A program made the position numbers and the translations under genes. The notes beneath the pieces are model-generated. The model was not told the origin of the DNA. It worked only from the letters and a program-made list of their open reading frames with translations, and made no database searches. From positions 1-12,331 of the forward strand of contig CAJWBY010000142.1 of NCBI GenBank assembly GCA_913020705.1: a stretch of 12,331 bases of DNA, written 5' to 3'. Source of the stretch: an uncultured Colwellia sp. (lineage in GTDB: Bacteria; Pseudomonadota; Gammaproteobacteria; Enterobacterales; Alteromonadaceae). Shown piece by piece: positions 1 to 7,700 of the stretch; position 1 is the stretch's first letter, and the number at the start of each line of letters is the position of its first letter.

Positions 1-1167
1 TTGCGTCAAACCAATGTCAGCATAATCAACCTGTTTTAATTGTTCAGGCGTAGGGAAGTGCTTGGTCATTTCTGTATGAGGACTGTTCGTTTCTATTGCA
101 GATGTTCCATATTTTTCAGCAATGCGCTGCGCTAAGGTTGTTGCTGCTTTCACCGAAATTTGTTGACCTAATATTGCACGAATTGTAAATTCAAAAATAT
201 TCCAACAACTCGGTAATCTTAATCCCGGATAGTGTTGTATTACTTTGTTGAGTACTTCGTGCGAATTAAGATGTTGGTGAATTATTGACATATCAGCGTC
301 AAGATCAAACATCTTTCGAACACGCGTTATTACTGAATTTAGGTAACTAAAATCATCCATATTTACCGTAAGCAGTAATGTGTTTTTTGTTTTATAACTT
401 TTTTTATCTGTAGGCTGGGTTACTTTGAACCAACCATGGCAGTTTTCTAAAATAAAACTACGGCAATATTCTGTATCAGTTACTTTTTCAATATTACTGA
501 TTTGTCTATGGCGAAAAAAACTTAACATCAATAGCCAGTCAAACGGCGGACGATAAGGTAAGTGAATTGAAACGGTATTGGTATTTTGCTGTTCAGAAGA
601 ACAATTTTCTGTAGTTTTATTTTCTTTCGATATTTTTGTTCCTCGCATTTGCGTAGGTGTAACAGCGTAGGCACCTTTGATCACCTCATTAAAACGTCGA
701 ACACTATTAAAACCAGAAGCATAAGCAATGTTTGTCATACTGAGTTGCGTTGTGGTTAATAGCTTTCGAGCTTGTAATAAACGTTGATGATGAAAAAAAT
801 CACTTGGGGATAAACCATAATATTGAACAAATAATCGTTGTAGCTGGCGTTCACTTATCTTTTGATGTTTGGCACATTCAGCAATACTGTTATTGTTTTC
901 GTAATAACTTTGCACGATATGCTTTATTTTTTCAGGTAATAAAGGTGCAGGAGCAAGCTCGGGAAAGCAACGTTTACAAGGGCGAAACCCTGAGTTTTGA
1001 GCAAGTTCAGCACTTTGGTAATATTGAACATTTTCTGGTTTTGGTGGACGAGCTGGGCAAACGGGACGACAAAAAATGCCTGTGGTTAATACTGCGGTAT
1101 AAAATTTACCATCAAACCTAGCATCACGACTTAAGCGAGCGCTTTGGCAAATGTCGATATCTAACAT
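1..1167 (-). CDS. alkA: Ada-AlkA hybrid: methyl-sensing regulator domain plus DNA-3-methyladenine glycosylase II (3' end cut by window)
   Basis: This gene reads open from an ATG at 1167 to base 1, giving 389 residues without a stop, so its C-terminus lies outside the window. Residues about 1-75 form an Ada-type zinc domain with four cysteines, C33 and C37 in FCRPVCPAR and C64 and C67 in RPCKRC; in Ada one of these accepts methyl groups from DNA phosphotriesters. Residues about 80-175 are an AraC-type double helix-turn-helix, ending in IAYASGFNSVRRFNEVIK. From about 195 the AlkA N-terminal domain begins, and the helix-hairpin-helix glycosylase fold is entered at LGQQISVKAATTLAQRIAEKYG-like sequence near residues 333-354. 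The sequence stops just after FPTPEQLKQ, so the hairpin and the catalytic aspartate are not visible. The protein should excise alkylated bases and may sense methylation to control its own synthesis. Ada-AlkA fusions of this type are known. GGA lies 8 bases before the ATG. Confidence 0.93.
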   Translation of the reverse strand, partial: MLDIDICQSARLSRDARFDGKFYTAVLTTGIFCRPVCPARPPKPENVQYYQSAELAQNSGFRPCKRCFPELAPAPLLPEKIKHIVQSYYENNNSIAECAKHQKISERQLQRLFVQYYGLSPSDFFHHQRLLQARKLLTTTQLSMTNIAYASGFNSVRRFNEVIKGAYAVTPTQMRGTKISKENKTTENCSSEQQNTNTVSIHLPYRPPFDWLLMLSFFRHRQISNIEKVTDTEYCRSFILENCHGWFKVTQPTDKKSYKTKNTLLLTVNMDDFSYLNSVITRVRKMFDLDADMSIIHQHLNSHEVLNKVIQHYPGLRLPSCWNIFEFTIRAILGQQISVKAATTLAQRIAEKYGTSAIETNSPHTEMTKHFPTPEQLKQVDYADIGLTQ

Positions 1168-1205
1168 TTTATCGTTCCGTTATTTATTGTGTCTTTATTT
1201 AACTG

Positions 1206-1238
1206 AGTATAAATACTTCAACAGATAAAACTCGCGAG
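1206..1238 (-). promoter_or_regulatory. Candidate promoter of the Ada-AlkA gene with palindrome at the -35 position
   Basis: On the minus strand TATACT (1206-1211) is a five-of-six match to a -10 box about 40 bases before the start codon. The corresponding -35 position carries no good match but overlaps a perfect 8-bp palindrome CTCGCGAG (1231-1238). A poor -35 is typical of activated promoters, which would suit an Ada-like activator, but I do not see the E. coli Ada-box core (AAAGCGCA). Tentative. Confidence 0.3.
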
Positions 1239-1357
1239 AATCGGACATCAATGATAAAAATCATAGCAAGCCAACATTTTACTGTATGTATATGCCCCTT
1301 CGTTGATTAAGCCTTTAAATAAAATAAGAACAATACAATTTAATTGCTTATTAAATA

Positions 1358-1789
1358 TTATTTTTCGGATGCTATTTTATTGCGGTACTGCAGTGCAATG
1401 ACTTTCAAAATATCACGCCAGCTGATTATGCCTAAAGGCTCCATTTTATCATTTACAATCGGCAAGCATGAGATATGGTTATCGTGAAACAATAATACTG
1501 CCTCGTTTAAAGTATCGTTTACGCTAGCCGTGGTAAGGTTTCTATTCATTACTAAATGTAGTTTTTTTTGTAGCAATGAGTAATCACGTGGTGTCTCCTT
1601 TTTTGTGCCAATAGTCGGGCTTAAATGTTTATAAATGTCGCGGTCGGTGATAACGCCAACGAGCTCTTTATCGTTAAGTACTAAAATATGGTGGATTTTA
1701 TGCTGATCAAATATCGCTTTTGCTTTACCTAAATCATCATCCATTTCGAGTGTGATTAGGTTTGTAGACATTACTTTATTTAAGCTCAT
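1358..1789 (-). CDS. Two-CBS-domain protein (143 aa)
   Basis: The protein is essentially just a pair of CBS domains, residues about 5-57 and 78-132. The two halves end in matching motifs, VGVITDRDIYKHL (44-56) and LGIISWRDILKVI (119-131), the usual second half of a CBS repeat with the ligand-contacting D/S-x-R-D. CBS pairs bind adenine nucleotides such as AMP, ATP or SAM and act as energy or ligand sensors; stand-alone versions have no enzymatic domain and their partners are generally unknown. It has no signal peptide or membrane segment, so it is cytoplasmic. It is transcribed away from pstC, from a shared 189-bp intergenic region. A weak sigma70-like pair, TTGTTT (1844-1849) and TATGTT (1821-1826) with a 17-bp spacer, could serve it. 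It precedes the Ada-AlkA gene on the same strand by 190 bp. Nothing in the sequence shows a link to phosphate beyond position. Confidence 0.88.
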   Translation of the reverse strand: MSLNKVMSTNLITLEMDDDLGKAKAIFDQHKIHHILVLNDKELVGVITDRDIYKHLSPTIGTKKETPRDYSLLQKKLHLVMNRNLTTASVNDTLNEAVLLFHDNHISCLPIVNDKMEPLGIISWRDILKVIALQYRNKIASEK

Positions 1790-1904
1790 TATTATATCTA
1801 TAAGAATTTTTTATACCTTTAACATAAACAAAAATCTTTTAGTAAACAATCACCTTTTATGTAAAGTTATTATTCTTTTGATATATTACAAAAGGAAATG
1901 ATGA

Positions 1905-1938
1905 TTGTCACAAAAATGTCACACAACTGTCTTATAAT
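1905..1938 (+). promoter_or_regulatory. PhoB-dependent promoter of the pst operon (three Pho half-sites plus -10)
   Basis: Three direct repeats occur exactly 11 bp apart: TGTCA at 1906-1910, TGTCA at 1917-1921 and TGTCT at 1928-1932. The first two with their AT-rich spacer make a full Pho box, where each PhoB monomer reads one TGTCA. A perfect -10 hexamer TATAAT lies at 1933-1938, 11 bases after the second half-site, which is the same spacing as in the E. coli phoA promoter. No sigma70 -35 is needed because PhoB replaces its contacts. Transcription should start near 1945, about 35 bases before the pstC start codon. The third half-site could take an extra PhoB monomer next to the -10. Confidence 0.88.
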
Positions 1939-1978
1939 TTACTCTGTACTAAAATTTCCAAATTTTAAGGTGTTTTGA

Positions 1979-4222
1979 GTGGCAATTGCATTGAAGTCGA
2001 CTGGCCCACGCCAGTTGAAAAATACATTAGCACAATGGTTAATAACATTAGGTGGCATAAGTGTTTTATTTACACTCGTGTTGATCTTTTTATATTTATT
2101 ATATGTGATACAACCTATTTTCGAATCTGCAAAAATTGAACCTGTAGGTCAATTTGAAATAAGCACAACAGCTCCTACTATAGCTACGGGTGTTGATGAA
2201 CTTAAAGAAATAGCATTTCAAATTAATCAAGATGGAATTATTGATTTCTATCAATTGGTTAAAAGCCCAGCTTACGAAAAAGGCGCTTTAGTGCTGAGTG
2301 AAAACTTACTCAGTGGTGAAGCTAAACTAGTCGATGTTATTCGATCTGGCGTTGAAAATAAGTTGTTGCTAGATAGTGAAGGCAATGTGCAACTTGTTGC
2401 GGCAAAATTCTTCTCAAACTTTGACTCTGGTACTCGCGAAATCATACCAAGTATCGCTTATCCATTAGGTAAAGAGTTTATTGACGTTGATGAAAATAAA
2501 GATGTTTTGTCAAAACTTTCATTTGGCATGAATGAGGAAAAAGCTGTTTTTGTCGCTTTTACTCAAGATAAACGCCTAATTAAGACTAGTTTAATTGCAG
2601 AAGATGATTTTACTTATGATTCTTCTCATGAAGCTATTTATCAGGAAATTGATTTCCCAGTTGACCATGTTGACGAAATATTAGTTACTCCTGATATGGG
2701 CTTAGCTTTTGTTCGAAGTGCCGATCAAATTTTTGTTTACGATCTTACTGATGAAGACGTTGTTGAGCTTAAAGCAACGATTATTCCTTCATTAGAACAA
2801 AACAGCACAAAACCACAGCACGTTACCTCTATGGCTCTACTTTCTGGAAGCAGCTCTATTTTAATTGGGAACAGTGTTGGTAAAGTGTCGCAGTGGTTTG
2901 AAGTTGCAACTGATAACGGTCGACAGTTTAAAAACATTCGTAGTTTTGATGTGAGTGAAACCGAAGCGGTTACCAAAATTTACACTGAACAATTTAGAAA
3001 AAGCTTTTATACGTTAACACCGTCAGGCGAAATGGGGGTTTTCTACACAACCAGTGAAGCCGATTTATGGCGTGGTCAGTTAACGACTGGAAAGACTAGC
3101 GCATTCTCTATATCCCCCCGAGCTGATGGTTTGGTGATTGTTGAAGGTGATCTGATAAAAATCTTTAGCGTTGAAAATGAACACCCTGAAGTGACTTGGA
3201 GTGCTTTATGGGAAGAGGTTTGGTATGAAGGTTATCCTGAACCAAAATTTATTTGGCAGTCAACATCGGGCTCTGATGACTTTGAAGGAAAGTTTTCTTT
3301 AGTACCAATTTCTTTCGGTACCATGAAAGCGGCTATGTACGCGATGATGTTTGCTGTTCCTATCGCGCTAAGTGCGGCTATTTATACTGCGTACTTCATG
3401 ACGCCAGGTATGCGTAGAAAAGTTAAGCCAACGATTGAATTAATGGAAGCATTGCCAACCGTTATTTTAGGTTTCTTGGCTGGCTTGTGGTTAGCGCCAA
3501 TAATTGAAAACTATTTACCTGCAATCGCAATGTTATTAGTTATGCTACCACTGTCGGTATTTCTGACGGCATTTGCTTGGCATCAATTACCTAAAGATAT
3601 GAAAAACCGTATTCCTGAAACATGGGCCCCCATAATACTTGTTCCTGTATTATTGGTAGCTGGCGGAAGCGCTTTTCTTTTATCACCATTTTTTGAAACA
3701 TTATTTTTTGGTGGTGATGTTAGACAATATATTACGAACGACCTAGATATTGATTTCGACCAACGTAATTCATTAGTTGTTGGTTTAGCCATGGGCTTTG
3801 CCGTAATACCTACCATTTTCTCAATGGCAGAAGATGCAATATTTAGTGTGCCAAAACATTTAACCAGTGGTTCATTAGCACTAGGTGCAACACAATGGCA
3901 AACCCTTGCAAAAGTTGTATTGCTAACGGCGAGTCCTGGCATATTTTCTGCCGTGATGATGGGCTTAGGTCGTGCTGTAGGCGAAACAATGATCGTTCTT
4001 ATGGCAACAGGTAATACAGCGATTCTAGATTGGAGCATCTTCCAAGGCATGCGTACTTTAGCGGCTAATATTGCCGTTGAAATGCCAGAATCAGAAGTCG
4101 GTAGTTCACATTATCGAATCTTGTTTTTAGCTGCTTTTGTTTTATTTATTTTCACTTTTATTTTTAACACGTTTGCTGAGCTGATACGTCAGCGCTTACG
4201 TGAAAAATACAGCTCGCTATAG
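1979..4222 (+). CDS. pstC: Phosphate ABC transporter permease PstC, large form (747 aa)
   Basis: This is one of the two channel subunits of the high-affinity phosphate importer in the inner membrane. The C-terminal part (about 440-740) is the ABC permease domain with several membrane segments. The ATPase-contacting EAA loop is at about 618-655, including GSLALGATQWQTLAKVV, and GLGRAVGETMIVLMATGNT follows, as in E. coli PstC. E. coli PstC is about 319 residues. The excess here is an insertion of about 390 residues (50-440) between the first membrane helix (20-43) and the rest, which places it in the periplasm. The insert is rich in beta-strand and has WD40-like blocks such as ILIGNSVGKVSQWFEV (294-309). 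Large PstC forms are known in gammaproteobacteria. The start is GTG at 1979, supported by AAGG 8 bases upstream. It is the first gene behind the Pho promoter, 16 bp before pstA, and no pstS precedes it. Confidence 0.95.
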   Translation: MAIALKSTGPRQLKNTLAQWLITLGGISVLFTLVLIFLYLLYVIQPIFESAKIEPVGQFEISTTAPTIATGVDELKEIAFQINQDGIIDFYQLVKSPAYEKGALVLSENLLSGEAKLVDVIRSGVENKLLLDSEGNVQLVAAKFFSNFDSGTREIIPSIAYPLGKEFIDVDENKDVLSKLSFGMNEEKAVFVAFTQDKRLIKTSLIAEDDFTYDSSHEAIYQEIDFPVDHVDEILVTPDMGLAFVRSADQIFVYDLTDEDVVELKATIIPSLEQNSTKPQHVTSMALLSGSSSILIGNSVGKVSQWFEVATDNGRQFKNIRSFDVSETEAVTKIYTEQFRKSFYTLTPSGEMGVFYTTSEADLWRGQLTTGKTSAFSISPRADGLVIVEGDLIKIFSVENEHPEVTWSALWEEVWYEGYPEPKFIWQSTSGSDDFEGKFSLVPISFGTMKAAMYAMMFAVPIALSAAIYTAYFMTPGMRRKVKPTIELMEALPTVILGFLAGLWLAPIIENYLPAIAMLLVMLPLSVFLTAFAWHQLPKDMKNRIPETWAPIILVPVLLVAGGSAFLLSPFFETLFFGGDVRQYITNDLDIDFDQRNSLVVGLAMGFAVIPTIFSMAEDAIFSVPKHLTSGSLALGATQWQTLAKVVLLTASPGIFSAVMMGLGRAVGETMIVLMATGNTAILDWSIFQGMRTLAANIAVEMPESEVGSSHYRILFLAAFVLFIFTFIFNTFAELIRQRLREKYSSL

Positions 4223-4238
4223 TTAAGGAACTGAGTTT

Positions 4239-5876
4239 ATGAATAGTTGGTTTAAATCTGGTTCTCCGTGGGTGTGGTTATCTGCTGGCGGAGTAAGTAT
4301 CAGTTTAATTTCAGTTCTAGGTTTATTGTGGTTAATTGCTTCACGCGGATTATCTTACTTTTGGCCTGCAGACATTTATCAATTTGAGACGGTTAATGAG
4401 AAAGGCCAAGCAGTAACGATTATCGGTGAAATATACGATCGTGAAAGCTTACCTACAAAGCAGTTGTCACATTTAAATTTAGGCTTAGATCCTAATAAAG
4501 AGACCATTGAGCGGATCTTAGTAAAAACGGGTAACCGTGAATTAGTTAATTTAGATTTCCGTTGGTTGTTAGTGCCACTCATTAACAAAACGACTAAACC
4601 TGAAGATTTGGTGGTTGTCGAGCGTCGTACTAATGGTAACTTTTATGGTTACGTCGAAGGAATTATTCTAGACGGTAAGCCTGAAAGTCTTGACAAAATG
4701 GATGAGCTGGTTGACCGGGTTGATGTATTCCAAGATGAAATGGATGAACTACAAAAAGTTGATATTGGTGCCATTAATTATCAAATAGAACGTTTACGTT
4801 TGAAAAAGCGTAAGCATATACTTGATGAAACATTAACGGCTGAACGTGAAAAAGAAATTGATGACCAAGTTGCTAGTTATAACGCTGAATATCAGATACT
4901 AGAAACAGCGCTACTTGCTATACGTGACAAAGTGTCTCGTGATCAATTAGTGGTGCGCTCAATGGGCGGCGAAGTCATTAATATCAATTTTGAACAAATA
5001 CTGAAAATAACCTACAACAACAAATTGTCTGTTTTTGGTAGAGCATCAGTATTTATTCAGCAAATTGGCAGTTTCTTAGTTGATGACCCTCGAGAAGCGA
5101 ATACCGAAGGTGGGGTATTCCCAGCCATATTCGGTACGGTCTTAATGGTTTTATTGATGACAGTTATTGTTTCACCTCTTGGAGTAGTTGCTGCTATTTA
5201 TTTACACGAATATGCGGGTAAAAATGCATTAACTAAATTGCTTCGTATAGCGGTGATTAACTTAGCAGGTGTACCATCAATTGTTTATGGTGTATTTGGC
5301 TTAGGTTTCTTTGTTTATATGGTAGGCGGTAGTTTAGATCAGTTATTTTATGCTGAAACTTTACCTAGTCCGACTTTTGGTACTCCTGGTGTTATGTGGT
5401 CAGCATTAACGTTAGCAATATTGACGTTACCTGTCGTTATTGTATCAACCGAAGAAGGTCTATCTAGGATACCGTCAGCAATGCGTCATGGTTCTTTAGC
5501 ATTAGGTGCAACCAAGGCAGAAACGTTATGGCGTATTATTCTTCCTATTGCCAGCCCAGCTATTATGACTGGTATTATTTTAGCTATTGCTCGTGCTGCA
5601 GGTGAAGTTGCTCCATTAATGTTGGTTGGTGTAGTTAAGATGGCGCCGAACTTACCCCTTGATGGTAACTTCCCATTCTTACATTTAGATCGTAAGTTTA
5701 TGCACCTAGGTTTCCATATTTATGATGTAGGTTTCCAAAGCCCTAATGTTGAAGCAGCAAGACCATTAGTTTTTGCAACCGCATTTTTATTGGTAACAAT
5801 CATTGTTTCACTAAATATGACTGCAGTGACCATACGTAATCGTTTAAGAGAAAAATATCGCATGTTAGAGCATTAA
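4239..5876 (+). CDS. pstA: Phosphate ABC transporter permease PstA, large form (545 aa)
   Basis: This is the second channel subunit, forming a heterodimer with PstC. One membrane helix (about 13-34) is followed by a long periplasmic region and then the permease domain (about 290-535). That domain includes GGVFPAIFGTVLMVLLMTVI, NLAGVPSIVYGVFGLGFF and the EAA loop EEGLSRIPSAMRHGSLALGATK (405-426). E. coli PstA is roughly 300 residues, so about 240 are extra. Residues about 148-235 of that region are charged and helical, rich in K, E and D with heptad-like spacing (for example YQIERLRLKKRKHILDE), and look like a coiled coil. The last residues RNRLREKYRML echo RQRLREKYSSL at the end of PstC. AAGGAA (4225-4230) sits 8 bases before the ATG. 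The 16-bp gap after pstC indicates co-transcription. Confidence 0.95.
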   Translation: MNSWFKSGSPWVWLSAGGVSISLISVLGLLWLIASRGLSYFWPADIYQFETVNEKGQAVTIIGEIYDRESLPTKQLSHLNLGLDPNKETIERILVKTGNRELVNLDFRWLLVPLINKTTKPEDLVVVERRTNGNFYGYVEGIILDGKPESLDKMDELVDRVDVFQDEMDELQKVDIGAINYQIERLRLKKRKHILDETLTAEREKEIDDQVASYNAEYQILETALLAIRDKVSRDQLVVRSMGGEVININFEQILKITYNNKLSVFGRASVFIQQIGSFLVDDPREANTEGGVFPAIFGTVLMVLLMTVIVSPLGVVAAIYLHEYAGKNALTKLLRIAVINLAGVPSIVYGVFGLGFFVYMVGGSLDQLFYAETLPSPTFGTPGVMWSALTLAILTLPVVIVSTEEGLSRIPSAMRHGSLALGATKAETLWRIILPIASPAIMTGIILAIARAAGEVAPLMLVGVVKMAPNLPLDGNFPFLHLDRKFMHLGFHIYDVGFQSPNVEAARPLVFATAFLLVTIIVSLNMTAVTIRNRLREKYRMLEH

Positions 5877-5885
5877 TTAAATTCA

Positions 5886-5916
5886 TCACCCTAGTGAGTC
5901 TAAATAGCTAGGGTGA
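5886..5916 (+). other. Hairpin between pstA and pstB
   Basis: A perfect 9-bp inverted repeat, TCACCCTAG (5886-5894) and CTAGGGTGA (5908-5916), encloses a 13-base loop. It begins 9 bases after the pstA stop codon and is followed by pyrimidine-rich GACTTTCTTCTTAT rather than an uninterrupted T-run. It could be a leaky terminator or an RNA stability element that sets pstB-phoU levels relative to pstC-pstA. The structure is seen; the function is inferred. Confidence 0.6.
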
Positions 5917-6005
5917 GACTTTCTTCTTATATTAATAGGAATGAAACACAAGAAATTAACGCTTTAACCGTAATGAATAAAATTTAAGTATTGAAAGAGA
6001 ATAAT

Positions 6006-6827
6006 ATGATTTCAGTAAGCCCAAGAACATTAGACCCAAAAGTTAAACTTGATCTTAATAACTTATCGCCAGAACAAGTGGCGTTAGAAATTAAAAACTT
6101 GAACCTGTATTACGGTGAGAAACAAGCACTTCAAAACATCAGTATGTCTATCCCTAAAGGACAAGTTACCGCGTTTATCGGTCCTAGTGGTTGTGGTAAG
6201 TCTACTTTGTTACGTTGTATTAACCGGATGAATGATCTTGTCGATACTTGTAAAATTGAAGGCGAAATTAACCTTCATGGCCAAAATATCTATGGTAAGC
6301 AAGTTGATGTATCTGCATTACGTCGTCAGGTCGGGATGGTATTTCAACGACCTAATCCATTCCCTAAAACCATTTATGAAAATGTTGTTTATGGTTTACG
6401 TATTATGGGTGAAAATAATCGCCGTGTATTAGACGAAGCAGCGGAAAAATCATTGCGAAGTGCTGCGTTATGGAATGAAGTTAAAGATCGTTTACACGAC
6501 AGTGCTTTAGGTTTATCTGGTGGTCAACAACAACGTTTAGTTATTGCTCGTGCTATAGCGATTCAACCTGAAGTATTATTACTTGATGAACCAACTTCTG
6601 CACTTGACCCTATTTCAACACTCACTATTGAAGAGTTGATCAATGATTTGAAAAAGCAGTTCACTGTAGTGATTGTTACTCATAACATGCAACAAGCAGC
6701 ACGTGTTTCAGATCAAACCGCTTTTATGTACATGGGCGACTTAATTGAATACAGCGACACAAATACGCTGTTTACGACACCTGCTAAAAAGAAAACTGAA
6801 GATTATATTACTGGCCGTTACGGTTAA
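6006..6827 (+). CDS. pstB: Phosphate ABC transporter ATP-binding protein PstB (273 aa)
   Basis: This is the cytoplasmic ATPase that drives phosphate import through PstC-PstA. Numbered from the ATG at 6006, it shows Walker [10 protein letters not shown] (59-67), the Q-loop in [10 protein letters not shown] (Q114), signature LSGGQQQR (170-177), Walker B VLLLDE (190-195) and the switch histidine in VTHNMQQAA (H226). The C-terminus [14 protein letters not shown] is nearly identical to that of E. coli PstB. I chose ATG 6006 because AAAGAGA (5994-6000) lies 5 bases upstream as ribosome-binding site. An in-frame TTG at 5991 would add five residues but would place that site inside the gene. The 15-20 residue N-terminal extension relative to E. 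coli (257 aa) is unremarkable. It lies 129 bp after pstA, with a hairpin in the gap. Confidence 0.97.
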   Translation: MISVSPRTLDPKVKLDLNNLSPEQVALEIKNLNLYYGEKQALQNISMSIPKGQVTAFIGPSGCGKSTLLRCINRMNDLVDTCKIEGEINLHGQNIYGKQVDVSALRRQVGMVFQRPNPFPKTIYENVVYGLRIMGENNRRVLDEAAEKSLRSAALWNEVKDRLHDSALGLSGGQQQRLVIARAIAIQPEVLLLDEPTSALDPISTLTIEELINDLKKQFTVVIVTHNMQQAARVSDQTAFMYMGDLIEYSDTNTLFTTPAKKKTEDYITGRYG

Positions 6828-6889
6828 TTCGTTAGGCATAGCATTAAAGATTAATATTCTACTTTTATTGTAGAGCATAAGGAAAAATA

Positions 6890-7591
6890 ATGGATAACGT
6901 AAATCTTGGTCGTCATATTTCAGGCCAATTTAATGAAGATTTAGAAAATGTAATCAACCATGTTATGCACATGGGAGGCTTAGTTGAAAAACAATTAACT
7001 GACTCACTAAGTGCTGTTTATGATGCCGATGAAGCACAAGCTAAAAATGTGTTAGCAAATGATTATAAAATTAATGCATTAGAAGTCAGTATTGACGATG
7101 AATGTACGCGTATTATTGCTAAGCGTCAGCCTGCAGCAGGTGATTTACGTTTAATTATGGCTATTGTAAAAACAATTGCTGATTTAGAACGAATTGGTGA
7201 CGAAGCACAAAAAATTGCGCGTGTTGCATTAGAAAATTTTTCTTGTGAACAAAAAGCGTTATTGCTTAATTTAGATAACTTAGGCCGTAAAGTACTAGAG
7301 TTTTTACAAGCAACGTTAGATGCATTTACCCGTATGGATGTTGACGCCGCAGTTCTTACGCATCAAAGTGACGAAAAAATTGACCGTGAATATGAAGCAT
7401 TAATGCGTCAATTAATGACTTACATGATGGAAGATCCTCGTTCAATACCACAAATTATGAGTGTTATTTGGTCAGCTCGTGCATTAGAAAGAATTGGCGA
7501 TCGTTGTCAAAATATTTGTGAATATATTATCTATTTCGTGAAAGGCAAAGATGTTCGTCATACAACGGCTGAAGATATTAAATCTTTGTAA
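6890..7591 (+). CDS. phoU: Phosphate signalling protein PhoU (233 aa)
   Basis: PhoU is a cytoplasmic, membrane-associated negative regulator that connects the Pst transporter to the PhoR sensor kinase and keeps the Pho regulon off when phosphate is plentiful. The sequence shows the two three-helix PhoU repeats with their metal-binding E-R-I-G-D motifs: LERIGDEAQKIA (E100, D104) and LERIGDRCQNICEYI (E200, D204). RIIAKRQPAAGDLRLIM (74-90) and RQLMTYMMEDPR (173-184) match the E. coli protein closely. Length is close to the E. coli form. AAGGA (6879-6883) lies 6 bases before the ATG. It follows pstB by 62 bp with no terminator between, the usual pstB-phoU pair. Confidence 0.97.
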   Translation: MDNVNLGRHISGQFNEDLENVINHVMHMGGLVEKQLTDSLSAVYDADEAQAKNVLANDYKINALEVSIDDECTRIIAKRQPAAGDLRLIMAIVKTIADLERIGDEAQKIARVALENFSCEQKALLLNLDNLGRKVLEFLQATLDAFTRMDVDAAVLTHQSDEKIDREYEALMRQLMTYMMEDPRSIPQIMSVIWSARALERIGDRCQNICEYIIYFVKGKDVRHTTAEDIKSL

Positions 7592-7633
7592 TTTTGTAAA
7601 AACACGCTACGTTTAAGTTGATTTGTTAATGCT

Positions 7634-7639
7634 TATAAT
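7634..7639 (+). promoter_or_regulatory. Candidate sigma70 -10 of the DUF47-pit operon
   Basis: A perfect TATAAT lies 43 bases after the phoU stop codon. The matching -35 region is weak (TTTAAG at 7612-7617, 16-bp spacer). If used, transcription would start near 7646 and give a leader of about 137 bases before the DUF47 start codon, with the Pho box inside the transcribed part. In an AT-rich spacer a TATAAT can occur by chance. Confidence 0.35.
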
Positions 7640-7682
7640 ATTCGGTTAAATAATAGGTAGATATATTAAAAAGTACTTAAAA

Positions 7683-7700
7683 TTGTCATGTTATAGTCAT
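7683..7700 (+). promoter_or_regulatory. Candidate Pho box upstream of DUF47-pit
   Basis: TTGTCATGTTATAGTCAT contains two PhoB half-sites, TGTCA at 7684 and AGTCA at 7695, exactly 11 bp apart. The first half-site is perfect and the second has one mismatch; the spacer is AT-rich as expected. At the spacing used by activated Pho promoters (about 11 bases on) there is only AACATC (7711-7716), a poor -10. The box lies downstream of the TATAAT at 7634, a position that would let bound PhoB block transcription. Confidence 0.55.

Noticed and set aside
750..1121. Open plus-strand frame of 123 codons
   Set aside because: It lies wholly antisense to the well-supported Ada-AlkA gene and its product resembles nothing.
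1281..1297. LexA-box-like ACTGTATGTATATGCCC upstream of the DNA repair gene
   Set aside because: The left half matches the SOS box, but the essential CAG triad at the right is CCC and the site lies over 110 bp from the start codon.
1300..1360. AT-only stem AATAAG/CTTATT as terminator of the CBS gene
   Set aside because: The stem contains too little G+C and has bulges; such pairings arise by chance in AT-rich spacers.
3583..4050. Antisense frame of 155 codons within pstC
   Set aside because: It is a shadow of the conserved permease coding sequence, without start signals or recognisable motifs.
5991..6005. TTG start for PstB five codons upstream
   Set aside because: The ribosome-binding site for ATG 6006 lies in these bases, and no such site precedes the TTG.
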